A DNA stretch of 64,000 nucleotides from Brasilonema sp. CT11. Its GTDB lineage: Bacteria > Cyanobacteriota > Cyanobacteriia > Cyanobacteriales > Nostocaceae. The notes beneath the pieces were generated by a model, which was given only the letters and a program-made list of their open reading frames with translations, was not told the DNA's origin and searched no databases. Location of the stretch: contig NZ_JABXYX010000010.1 of NCBI RefSeq assembly GCF_017982655.1, positions 18,183 to 82,182 on the forward strand, given 5' to 3'. Within the stretch, counting starts at the first letter, position 1; every line of letters begins with the position of its first letter. Below, in pieces: positions 1 through 8,264 of the stretch. The position numbers and the translations under genes are program-made.

Positions 1-1
1 T

Positions 2-1774
2 GGCGCGTCTGGTATAGGTAACCCCGTGCTTTATGTTGGTTCTACTACCGGACGTGATGGTATGGGAGGTGCAAGTTTTGCCAGTGCAGAACTCAGTGAT
101 CAGTCTATGGACGATCGCCCAGCGGTACAAGTGGGCGATCCGTTTTTGGAAAAGTCATTAATTGAAGCTTGCTTGGAAGCGTTTAAAACAGGTGCAGTCG
201 TCGCCGCACAGGATATGGGGGCTGCTGGTATTACCTGTTCTACCTCAGAAATGGCTGCAAAAGGCGATGTGGGCATCGAATTCGATTTAGACAAAATTCC
301 TGTACGGGAAGCAGGAATGGTTCCCTACGAATATTTGCTTTCCGAATCTCAAGAACGGATGTTGTTTGTTGCACACAAGGGACGCGAACAAGAGTTAATT
401 GACATTTTCCATCGATGGGGACTGCATGCAGTTGTTGCAGGTTCTGTTATTGCTGAACCCATTGTCCGGATTTTATTCCAGGGTGAAGTTGCTGCAGAAA
501 TTCCTGCAACGGCGTTGGCAGAAAATACCCCACTATATCACCGGGAATTGTTGACCCAACCACCGGAATATGCACAAAAAGCTTGGGAATGGACTCCTGA
601 TTCTCTGCCTAAGAGTACATCTGCTGGTATAGAAATTCAAGGACGCTTGCAAAGTTGGAATGACATTCTGTTGACTTTGCTGGATACTCCTAGCATTGCG
701 TCAAAACGTTGGGTATATCGTCAATACGACCATCAGGTGCAGAATAACACCGTTATTTTGCCAGGTGGTGCAGATGCTTCTGTGATTCGCTTGCGTCCAC
801 AGTTGGGCGAGGATGAGGAAATAGTCTCCAGTGTCAAAAGCGCTGTAGCGGCTACGGTAGACTGCAATCCTCGTTATGTTTATCTTGATCCCTATGAGGG
901 AGCTAAGGCAGTTGTCGCAGAAGCAGCACGGAATCTCAGCTGTGTAGGTGCAGAACCTTTAGCGGTTACTGATAACCTGAATTTTGGTAGTCCAGAAAAA
1001 CCTATTGGTTACTGGCAATTAGCAGAAGCTTGTCGCGGTTTGGCTGAAGGTTGTCGAGAAATGACAACCCCAGTGACGGGGGGAAATGTCTCTCTTTACA
1101 ACGAAACTCTCGATTCTCAAGGCAAGCCACAACCAATCTATCCTACCCCTGTTGTGGGTATGGTAGGCTTAATCCCTGATTTGACCAAGATTTGTGGTCA
1201 AGCTTGGCAAGTGAATGGTGATGTAATTTATTTGTTGGGTGAACTTTCTTCCCACTCAACGCTAGGGGGTTCGGAATATTTAGCCACTATCCACAACACT
1301 GTTGCTGGAAAACCGCCACGAGTTGATTTTGAATTGGAACGCCAAGTACAACAAGTGTGTCGCGAGGGAATTCGCAAAGGTTGGGTACGTTCGGCTCATG
1401 ATTGTGCTGAGGGTGGAATCGCCGTTGCTCTGGCAGAATGTTGTATTACTGGCAAATTTGGTGCCCAAATTCAATTAGAGTTACCAGCAGATAACAACCA
1501 ACGTTGGGATGAAGTTCTTTTTGGTGAAGGTGGCGCACGAATTGTAGTCTCTGTTGCAAGAGAACAACAAGAAACTTGGGAGAGTTTTTTAACAGAACAA
1601 CTGGCTCATCATTGGCAAAAACTTGGTACAGTTGAAAATTCCGAAATAGGTTTGCGAATCTTAACAACTGGCAATCACACTTTAATAAAAGTTACAATTG
1701 AGGAAGTGAGCGATCGCTATCTAAACGCAATTCAAAGCCGTTTGACCATTCATAACACGACTTCTAATTCATAG
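2..1774 (+). CDS. purL: Phosphoribosylformylglycinamidine synthase subunit PurL, 5' end missing
   Basis: PurL catalyses the ATP-dependent conversion of FGAR to FGAM in cytosolic purine synthesis, using ammonia delivered by PurQ. The frame is open from the first bases of the window, so the gene begins upstream; about 591 codons are visible, against a usual length near 780. The glycine-rich GRDGMGG segment, the [13 protein letters not shown] and [14 protein letters not shown] motifs, and the two repeated AIRS-like halves identify it. It ends with TAG 147 bp before purF, on the same strand, so the two purine genes probably work as a pair. The apparent GTG start at position 26 is internal and not real. 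Confidence 0.97.
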   Translation, partial: GASGIGNPVLYVGSTTGRDGMGGASFASAELSDQSMDDRPAVQVGDPFLEKSLIEACLEAFKTGAVVAAQDMGAAGITCSTSEMAAKGDVGIEFDLDKIPVREAGMVPYEYLLSESQERMLFVAHKGREQELIDIFHRWGLHAVVAGSVIAEPIVRILFQGEVAAEIPATALAENTPLYHRELLTQPPEYAQKAWEWTPDSLPKSTSAGIEIQGRLQSWNDILLTLLDTPSIASKRWVYRQYDHQVQNNTVILPGGADASVIRLRPQLGEDEEIVSSVKSAVAATVDCNPRYVYLDPYEGAKAVVAEAARNLSCVGAEPLAVTDNLNFGSPEKPIGYWQLAEACRGLAEGCREMTTPVTGGNVSLYNETLDSQGKPQPIYPTPVVGMVGLIPDLTKICGQAWQVNGDVIYLLGELSSHSTLGGSEYLATIHNTVAGKPPRVDFELERQVQQVCREGIRKGWVRSAHDCAEGGIAVALAECCITGKFGAQIQLELPADNNQRWDEVLFGEGGARIVVSVAREQQETWESFLTEQLAHHWQKLGTVENSEIGLRILTTGNHTLIKVTIEEVSDRYLNAIQSRLTIHNTTSNS

Positions 1775-1921
1775 ATAGCATTTCCTTACTCAAAACACTG
1801 GCGTTGATAGGCATAATTGCGGTACTGTGTTAATGGATGGTTAAGAATTATTAAAATTTTCTGCAACTATCCTTAGAAATATTGTTTGTGACTTGACATC
1901 CTCATCAGGAGCACAGCTGCC

Positions 1922-3418
1922 ATGATTCCTCACCAACCCGACTATTTGGATGACTCTCAATTGCCTAATAACTCAGTCAATGACCATGAAAATCGTCCAG
2001 ATAAGCCAGAAGAAGCTTGCGGTGTTTTTGGTATCTACGCACCAGGAGAAGACGTTGCCAAACTAACGTACTTTGGATTGTACGCCCTCCAGCACCGGGG
2101 TCAAGAATCGGCTGGTATTGCCACATTTGAGGGTGAACAAGTCAACTTACACAAAGATATGGGGTTGGTGTCCCAAGTTTTTAATGAATCCAATTTACAA
2201 AATTTGCCTGGAACTATCGCTGTTGGTCACACTCGTTATTCAACCACGGGTTCTAGCCGCAAAGTGAACGCTCAACCTGCTGTTGTGGAAACTCGCTTGG
2301 GTTCGGTCGCGCTTGCACATAATGGGAATTTAGTCAATACTGTGCCGCTACGGGAGGAGTTGCTGAAAAACAACTGCAACTTAGTTAGCAGCACTGACTC
2401 AGAAATGATTGCTTTTGCCATTGCTGAGGAAATCAACGCTGGTGCAGATTGGCAAGAGGGCTGCATGCGGGCTTTTCACCGCTGCCAAGGAGCTTTTAGC
2501 TTAGTTATTGGTACATCAAAGGGTATTATGGGCGTTCGCGACCCCAATGGCATTCGTCCCCTTGTGATTGGTACCCTAGGTGATAATCCAGTTCGCTATG
2601 TTCTTTCCTCTGAAACTTGTGGTTTAGACATCATTGGTGCACAATACCTGCGAGATGTGGAACCAGGTGAAATGGTTTGGATTACTGAAGAGGGTTTAAC
2701 TTCCTTTCAATGGAGTCAAAAGTGCAAGAGAAAGATGTGCATTTTTGAGATGATTTACTTTGCCCGTCCTGATAGCGTGATGCACAACGAAAGTTTGTAC
2801 ACCTATCGGATGCGTATAGGACGGCGACTGGCTCAAGAATCTCCGGCTGATGCTGATTTGGTGATTGGTGTCCCTGATTCTGGAATTCCCGCTGCTATAG
2901 GCTACTCTCAAACTTCTGGGATTCCTTATGCGGAAGGATTGATTAAGAACCGCTATGTGGGGCGTACTTTTATCCAGCCGACACAGAGTATGCGGGAGTC
3001 AGGTATCCGCATGAAACTCAACCCCCTCAAAGATGTGTTATTTGGTAAACGCGTGATCATTGTAGATGATTCCATTGTGCGGGGAACTACCAGCCGTAAG
3101 TTAGTTAAAACCTTGCGTGAAGCAGGTGCGCTGGAAGTGCATATGCGGATTTCCTCTCCACCAGTCACTCATCCCTGCTTTTATGGTATTGATACTGATA
3201 CCCAAGACCAACTGATTGCTGCCACTACCTCAGTAGAAGAAATTGCCAAGCAACTAGAAGTAGATAGCCTTGCCTATCTGACTAGGGAAGGAATGCTAGA
3301 GTCAACACGAGAAGATCCAGAAAGCTTTTGTTGTGCTTGCTTCACTGGAGACTACCCAGTTTCTGTTCCCGAACAAGTGAAGCGTTCTAAATTGATATTG
3401 GAGAAAGTATCTGTTTAG
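1922..3418 (+). CDS. purF: Amidophosphoribosyltransferase PurF
   Basis: This is the first committed step of purine synthesis: PRPP plus glutamine gives phosphoribosylamine. The N-terminal Ntn glutaminase domain begins after a propeptide of about 32 residues; Cys33 in EACGVFG would become the catalytic N-terminal cysteine after processing. The PRPP-binding motif VIIVDDSIVRGTT lies in the C-terminal transferase domain. Cysteines in KMCIFEM, THPCFYG and FCCACF match the four [4Fe-4S] ligand positions of the Bacillus-type enzyme, suggesting an oxygen-sensitive cluster. The length of 498 aa is normal. An AGGAG ribosome-binding site precedes the ATG. It follows purL and ends at a strong hairpin terminator. 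Confidence 0.98.
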   Translation: MIPHQPDYLDDSQLPNNSVNDHENRPDKPEEACGVFGIYAPGEDVAKLTYFGLYALQHRGQESAGIATFEGEQVNLHKDMGLVSQVFNESNLQNLPGTIAVGHTRYSTTGSSRKVNAQPAVVETRLGSVALAHNGNLVNTVPLREELLKNNCNLVSSTDSEMIAFAIAEEINAGADWQEGCMRAFHRCQGAFSLVIGTSKGIMGVRDPNGIRPLVIGTLGDNPVRYVLSSETCGLDIIGAQYLRDVEPGEMVWITEEGLTSFQWSQKCKRKMCIFEMIYFARPDSVMHNESLYTYRMRIGRRLAQESPADADLVIGVPDSGIPAAIGYSQTSGIPYAEGLIKNRYVGRTFIQPTQSMRESGIRMKLNPLKDVLFGKRVIIVDDSIVRGTTSRKLVKTLREAGALEVHMRISSPPVTHPCFYGIDTDTQDQLIAATTSVEEIAKQLEVDSLAYLTREGMLESTREDPESFCCACFTGDYPVSVPEQVKRSKLILEKVSV

Positions 3419-3433
3419 GGATTTTAGATTTTG

Positions 3434-3460
3434 AACCGCAGAGAAAGTTTCTCTGCGGTT
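3434..3460 (+). terminator. Rho-independent terminator after purF
   Basis: A nearly uninterrupted inverted repeat, AACCGCAGAGAAA paired with TTTCTCTGCGGTT, is followed by TAGTTTTGTT. It lies 15 bp after the purF stop and abuts the end of the convergent gene at 3460, so it probably stops transcription from purF. Confidence 0.8.
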
Positions 3461-3741
3461 TAGTTTTGTTGCAAAAATTCAATTTTTGGTAATAATGGGT
3501 CAGAAACAATACCCACGCCACTAAAACCCCAGCGTTTGAGCAAAGGTCCTATTTGAGAGCCAGCAACAGATTCTACAGCAAAGCGGTTTGCCAGATCACC
3601 AGCATGAGTGTTGAGGTAGCTGAGGGCATCAAAATTTTCCCGAAACAACAATAAATAACCATTAGCTTCGGCGTTGGGACGAGCGGTAAGATAATCACCG
3701 TCAGCTTTCGATCGCACCAGATAATAAACTTCAGAAAACAT
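3460..3741 (-). CDS. Conserved hypothetical protein, 93 aa
   Basis: I do not recognise the family by name. The protein is soluble, with no signal peptide or membrane segment. It reads as a small alpha/beta fold: an N-terminal strand (SEVYYLVRSK), a central helix around YLNTHAGDLANRF and a C-terminal GFSGVGIVSDPLLP segment. Codon use looks like that of its neighbours. It is convergent with purF and stands alone. STRR-type repeats lie directly upstream of its start. Calling it coding rests on a clean frame, protein-like composition and its position in the gap. Confidence 0.6.
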   Translation of the reverse strand: MFSEVYYLVRSKADGDYLTARPNAEANGYLLLFRENFDALSYLNTHAGDLANRFAVESVAGSQIGPLLKRWGFSGVGIVSDPLLPKIEFLQQN

Positions 3742-3882
3742 AGTTATCAGTCATTAGTCACTAGGAGCCACTGCGTTGCGGAGGTTCCCTCCGTTGTAGC
3801 AAGTGGCGTTCATTAGTCATACCAAAAACTAATGACGAAGGACGCTCAATATGAGTGTACCATTCCTTTGATTTAAAATGAT
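3742..3882. repeat. Intergenic STRR and palindromic repeats
   Basis: The gap between two minus-strand genes contains TCATTAGTCA heptamer-type repeats on both sides of a GGAGCCACTGCGTTGCGGAGG palindromic block. The same block recurs near 12395 and 60690. It is cyanobacterial short repetitive DNA with no coding content. Confidence 0.6.
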
Positions 3883-4929
3883 TTAATTGAGATTTTCTAA
3901 ACGAATGCGAGGATCACTCACCTTCAGTAACAAATCCGCTATCAAATTACCAACACTGAGCAATACAGCGCTCATAACCAAACTTGCCATCACTAAATAT
4001 AAATCTTGAGCCTGCACCGCTTGTAAAGTCAATCTTCCTAAACCAGGCCAATTGAAGAAAATTTCTGCAATAAATGCACCACCTAATAAACCTGCTAACT
4101 CGAAACCTAACAAAGTAATCAAAGGGTTGATTGCATTGCGCAAAGCATGAACATAAATAACGCGGTTTTCTGGCAGTCCTTTGGCACGAGCTGTTTGAAT
4201 ATAATCTTGACGTAGCACATCCAATAACTCACCACGAGTGATACGCTGTAAGCCAGCAAAGCTGGTGATACTTAAAGCAACGATTGGTAAAATCATGTGC
4301 CAGCCAATATCTAGGATTTGACCAAACCAATTGAGTTCAGTGTGATTAATACTAGTCATGTCACCCACTGGAAAAATGGGTGAGAGGTTTTGGGCTAAAA
4401 TCAGCAACAATAAAGCGGTGATGAAACTGGGAAACCCTTGTCCTGCATAACTAATGACCTGCAAAATGCGATCAACCAACTGATTTTGTTTCACAGCCGC
4501 GACTATACCCAAAGGGATGGCGATCGCCCAGGTTACAATCAAAGAAGCCACTGCCAACAACAAAGTGGCAGGTACCCGTTCCCACAACAGCGACCCCACT
4601 GACCGCTGGTAAACAAAGCTTGTGCCAAAATCCCCCTGTGTTATGATTCGCCACACCCAAAGTCCAAATTGCTCTGGCCAAGATTTATCCAGACCAAACT
4701 GTCGTCTGAGTTCCTCAATTCTTTCTGGAGAAATCTTTGGATTTTGCCGTAGCGTATCTACATAGTCTCCTGGAGCAAGTTGAATAATGATAAACGACAA
4801 CGCCGACGCTAAGAACAAAGTCAACAGCGCCTGCAATAGCCGCTTGGTGACATAAATAAAACTTTCGCTCGTGACTAACCTTAAAAGCCAGTCACGGCTT
4901 GCATCCAAGGAAATTCGTGTAGTAGTCAT
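3883..4929 (-). CDS. ABC transporter permease, DppB/OppB-like
   Basis: This is an inner-membrane permease of the peptide/nickel (Opp/Dpp) ABC importer class. It has an N-terminal membrane helix (about residues 30-50), the conserved TLRQNPKISPERIEELRRQFGL-type segment of the family (DTLRQNP...RRQFGLD), and then five further membrane spans. The cytoplasmic coupling (EAA-like) loop runs near LRQDYIQTARAKGLPENR. At 348 aa it is full length. No second permease, ATPase or binding protein is adjacent, so its partners must be encoded elsewhere. The substrate cannot be told from the sequence. Confidence 0.9.
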   Translation of the reverse strand: MTTTRISLDASRDWLLRLVTSESFIYVTKRLLQALLTLFLASALSFIIIQLAPGDYVDTLRQNPKISPERIEELRRQFGLDKSWPEQFGLWVWRIITQGDFGTSFVYQRSVGSLLWERVPATLLLAVASLIVTWAIAIPLGIVAAVKQNQLVDRILQVISYAGQGFPSFITALLLLILAQNLSPIFPVGDMTSINHTELNWFGQILDIGWHMILPIVALSITSFAGLQRITRGELLDVLRQDYIQTARAKGLPENRVIYVHALRNAINPLITLLGFELAGLLGGAFIAEIFFNWPGLGRLTLQAVQAQDLYLVMASLVMSAVLLSVGNLIADLLLKVSDPRIRLENLN

Positions 4930-5189
4930 TAGTCATTAGTCATTACTTGTTAGTCAACAGTCAATAGTGAGCCAGCGCGGTCTTGGGGGTTTCCCCCATG
5001 TTAGCGGAGCGAGCCGTAGGCTGCGACTGGCGAACCCGTAAGGGTCAAAAAAATTTTGGAATCTAGAGTATTAACTTAGCAGTACATTAAGGCGGGAGTC
5101 ATCTGCTCGTTAGAAGGACACAAAAACTTTATGTGGTTAACTTTTGCGCCTTCAGCATAGCTGCTAATTGAGCCTCCTGCCGAATTGTA
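4930..5189. repeat. STRR heptamers and palindromic repeats between permease and apt
   Basis: Next to the permease start is a run of TTAGTCA heptamers, then a GGGGGTTTCCCCC palindrome and the GCGGAGCGAGCCGTAGGC type of GC-rich repeat common in this genome. No gene is seen. A further stretch, 5050-5189, contains no recognisable signal. Confidence 0.55.
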
Positions 5190-5708
5190 CTAGTATTCTA
5201 CAAGGGTGACGATGGGCACATCTGGCAGATGTTTTCGTCCTTGTAAATCATGTAGCTCGATAATAAACCCAAAACCTTCAAGTTTGCAGCCAATTTTTTG
5301 GACTAATTTTGCCGTTGCACTTGCAGTTCCACCCGTTGCGAGCAGGTCGTCTATAATCAAAACTCGGCTTCCTGCATGCAAAGCGTCTTGGTGGACTTCC
5401 AAACAATCAGTACCGTACTCCAGTGCGTACTCAATTGAGTGGACTGCTGCTGGTAATTTACCACGTTTACGAACAGGAATAAAACCAGTTCCTAACTGAT
5501 AAGCAAGCGGTGCGCCAACAATAAAGCCCCGTGACTCTATTCCCACTATGTATTCTGCCGTCAATCCAGCATCTTTTATTTTTTGTGCAAACAGGTCAAC
5601 CGTGTAGCGCAATCCCTCTGGATCGCGCAGCAGCGTAGTGATATCGCGAAATAAAATTCCCGGTTTAGGAAAATCTGGAATGTCACGAATCAGAGACTTT
5701 AAATTCAT
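5190..5708 (-). CDS. apt: Adenine phosphoribosyltransferase
   Basis: Apt salvages adenine to AMP using PRPP in the cytosol. The PRPP-binding motif [14 protein letters not shown] is present. The N-terminus [22 protein letters not shown] is the conserved family start ([10 protein letters not shown]), so I take the ATG at 5708 rather than a start 45 bp upstream; the product is 172 aa, the usual length. It is flanked by repeats and by a divergent DUF3038 gene, so it is probably transcribed alone. Confidence 0.96.
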   Translation of the reverse strand: MNLKSLIRDIPDFPKPGILFRDITTLLRDPEGLRYTVDLFAQKIKDAGLTAEYIVGIESRGFIVGAPLAYQLGTGFIPVRKRGKLPAAVHSIEYALEYGTDCLEVHQDALHAGSRVLIIDDLLATGGTASATAKLVQKIGCKLEGFGFIIELHDLQGRKHLPDVPIVTLVEY

Positions 5709-6083
5709 AAAATAGAGAAAAGTTTTAGTTCCAGCAGTACAAGCTACAACCACTATCGCCCGATTGCAAGCTTTCGGTTCAACAGGAGGTATATACCGGA
5801 AAAATCGTACACTAAAATGTCATACGCTTGGTATGAGACCTCAAAAAAGTCTATCCATTGACGATTATTGCAATCTACACCAAGCTATGGATATAAGGAT
5901 TTTAACCAGTCAGCTAAGAGAACTTAAAATTTATAAACTTTAATGAAAAGCAATGCGGAAACCTTTGTGTCAAAAGAGTAAGTAATGTATGTATCAGGCA
6001 AACTTGCCAATAATGCTATCAGTCTGATTTATTGACTGGTAATCTATTTTAAATTAGTTTTACTCAGTTTGTTGCAACCGTTA
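5709..6083. other. Intergenic region between divergent apt and DUF3038 genes
   Basis: 375 bp without a gene. It must hold promoters for both flanking genes, but I see no confident boxes or structured RNA. A short inverted pair, CATACGCTTGGTATG, sits near 5822. Confidence 0.4.
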
Positions 6084-6722
6084 ATGGTATCTATAATGAA
6101 TATTTCTGCTAGTATCACACCAATTAACAGTCCAACTCCCCAGTCTGTGCCGATGATTCTGGACTCTTTACCCCAACCAGTAGTTGAAGGACAGGGATGT
6201 CCCCGTAGAGCTCGGTTGCAAATAGATCTTATACTACTGGCAATTGAAGCGCTAGAGCTTGGTGGCTCTGAAGCTATTTTGGCATTTGCTGAAGAATTGG
6301 ATCTTAAAGGAATTGTTAAAAACCGGGTCAATTTATGGCGAATGCGTAGTACCAACCCCATGCGACGAGCACATATCCGCCGTCCTCTGTCTATCATGGA
6401 AGCAAAAGCTTTAGTGGTTATTGGTTGCTACATTGCGCGACGCTTAACTGTTGTTATTCGCCAGTTGCTCGCGATACATCAACAAATGGTTGAAAAACAG
6501 CTTCCACTAGAACAGAATTTACGTCTATCTAACTACCTAGAGCGCTTTAGAAGCCACTTTAAGAGCCGAATGAATTCTCGACGTTCTGGTGTTTTAGCGT
6601 TACATTCCGAGGAAAAATTAAATGAGCTAGCTATAACTTTGTTGGAACAATTATTATTTTGTACTGGTACAGCTGGAATGCAGCGGTTCTGGATTAGTCT
6701 TTTTGACGGTGAGGTGGAATGA
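6084..6722 (+). CDS. DUF3038 domain protein
   Basis: This is a cyanobacterial protein of unknown function that I recognise as DUF3038. The product is about 212 aa, mostly helical, with an Arg-rich middle (RVNLWRMRSTNPMRRAHIRR) and no signal peptide or membrane span. The start is uncertain: ATGs at 6084 and 6096 and a TTG at 6069 are all in frame, and none has a strong ribosome-binding site. It overlaps the next gene by 4 bp (ATGA), implying translational coupling; DUF3038 and DUF4335 typically sit together in cyanobacteria. Confidence 0.85.
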   Translation: MVSIMNISASITPINSPTPQSVPMILDSLPQPVVEGQGCPRRARLQIDLILLAIEALELGGSEAILAFAEELDLKGIVKNRVNLWRMRSTNPMRRAHIRRPLSIMEAKALVVIGCYIARRLTVVIRQLLAIHQQMVEKQLPLEQNLRLSNYLERFRSHFKSRMNSRRSGVLALHSEEKLNELAITLLEQLLFCTGTAGMQRFWISLFDGEVE

Positions 6723-8212
6723 ATATTCAACGTAAGTATAGTTTACCGAATTGCACACTACTGCTGGAGGGTTTAAGTGATGCCTCAAGGGCAGCGCATT
6801 TTCAGGAACTGCGGCCAGAATTATCTATATTGGTAAATGCAGAATGCTATATATCTGGCTACACTAGACCACTAAGTGGAGGGCGAGAATTTTTTGAAAG
6901 TTTGCTTAGGGGAGTCAGTGCATATGCTCAAGAATTTTTGAGTAGTGTGCCACATGCCGAAGCGCATAACACTGAGTCAGAGTTAGTGCAGTTCCAGAAA
7001 ATTGGCAATAACCAACATAGATTAATTGTGCATTCTGATGCAGCAGCAGATGGAATAGAATCTTACTCCAACAATGGAAACCAGCGAATACAAGTCGATT
7101 TGAACACGGTGCAGTTCTTCGATTTAGTCGAAGCGATAGACCAGTTTTTCGCAGACAGTCAAACTTTACCAGAATTAACATTACAATTACAACCAGTTGC
7201 CAGACGTCATGGCGGTATCAATCAAGCTGTGATCAAGCAGGCAGTGCCTGCGAGTGTGGGAGTGACGAGTTTGGCAGCAGCAGCTGTTGCTTTTACCATG
7301 ATTCCAGCTCCACAAGTTCGCTCGCCCCAAGCTAACACACAGCAAAATATCAATCAAACTACTAATGTCAATAGTCCTGCAACGGCGTCTGTTACTCCTA
7401 CACCAACTGCTAATGAACAAGTAGCCGCAAATCCTACATTCACGCCCACAACAGCTTCTTCCTCAGTAGTGCTAAATTCTACTGCAGCAACTCCCACACC
7501 AGGTGCACTGCCTGTTGCCAAGGATTTAGAAGTACTTTTAAATACATCTGGAGAAATCACAGATGCATCTCAACTGCGTGTTTTGAACCGTGAATTATAT
7601 AACAAAATTAATCCAAGTTGGGACAAACGCTCAGGACTAGGTCAGGATTTGGTCTATCGTGTGGGAGTTGGTGCAGATGGTGCAATTGTTGGATATAAAG
7701 CTGTCAATAAGCAAGCAAATGATGCTGTCCAGAAAACTCCTTTAGCAAGCTTACTTAGCAATCCGGCAAATCCCACTTCTGCTAAAAATGAAGCGATCGC
7801 TCAATATAGAGTGGTCTTTACGACAACAGGTGTGCTACAGGTTAGCCCTTGGCGGGGATACACCAAGACACCAGATGTTGTTGGTACAAAAATTACAGAC
7901 CCTAACGCAGTTAAGGATTTAAACCAAAAGCTTTATAACACTATCCGCCAAAATTGGAAGACTTCTTCTACTTTTGCAAAAGATTTGAGATACCGGGTAG
8001 CAGTTAATAAAGATGGCGTTATTGCTGACTACGAACCACTCAACCAACCAGCCGTTGACTCTTTTCGGGCAACACCCCTTCCTAAGATGTTTAAAGATGT
8101 CTACGGCTCAAACTTGGCTCCTCCAAATAAGAAAGAACCTCTTGCACACTACCAAGTGCTGTTTAAGCCTGACGGTAGCCTGGAGGTTCTTCCCTGGCGA
8201 GGATATCGGTAG
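6719..8212 (+). CDS. DUF4335 domain protein
   Basis: 497 aa. The N-terminal part (about residues 1-165) resembles DUF4335: it opens with a strand-rich region (YSLPNCTLLLEGLSD) and ends in a segment about filament-like LQLQPVARRHG. A hydrophobic span near 183-200 (VGVTSLAAAAVAFTMIP) may be a membrane anchor. A Thr/Pro/Ala-rich linker (210-265) follows, then two related C-terminal modules (about 275-385 and 390-495), each ending LQVSPWRGY / LEVLPWRGY. The duplication is visible by eye. Function is unknown; the 4-bp overlap with the DUF3038 gene suggests a joint role. Confidence 0.85.
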   Translation: MNIQRKYSLPNCTLLLEGLSDASRAAHFQELRPELSILVNAECYISGYTRPLSGGREFFESLLRGVSAYAQEFLSSVPHAEAHNTESELVQFQKIGNNQHRLIVHSDAAADGIESYSNNGNQRIQVDLNTVQFFDLVEAIDQFFADSQTLPELTLQLQPVARRHGGINQAVIKQAVPASVGVTSLAAAAVAFTMIPAPQVRSPQANTQQNINQTTNVNSPATASVTPTPTANEQVAANPTFTPTTASSSVVLNSTAATPTPGALPVAKDLEVLLNTSGEITDASQLRVLNRELYNKINPSWDKRSGLGQDLVYRVGVGADGAIVGYKAVNKQANDAVQKTPLASLLSNPANPTSAKNEAIAQYRVVFTTTGVLQVSPWRGYTKTPDVVGTKITDPNAVKDLNQKLYNTIRQNWKTSSTFAKDLRYRVAVNKDGVIADYEPLNQPAVDSFRATPLPKMFKDVYGSNLAPPNKKEPLAHYQVLFKPDGSLEVLPWRGYR

Positions 8213-8218
8213 ATTGTT

Positions 8219-8263
8219 AGGAGTCAGGCTCCAAAAATTAGTGAATTCTCTGTTCTGACTCCT
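8219..8263 (+). terminator. Probable terminator after DUF4335 gene
   Basis: Inverted arms AGGAGTCAG and CTGACTCCT flank a loop of about 27 bases and are followed by TTTACTT. It lies between convergent genes and could serve both. Confidence 0.5.
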
Positions 8264-8264
8264 T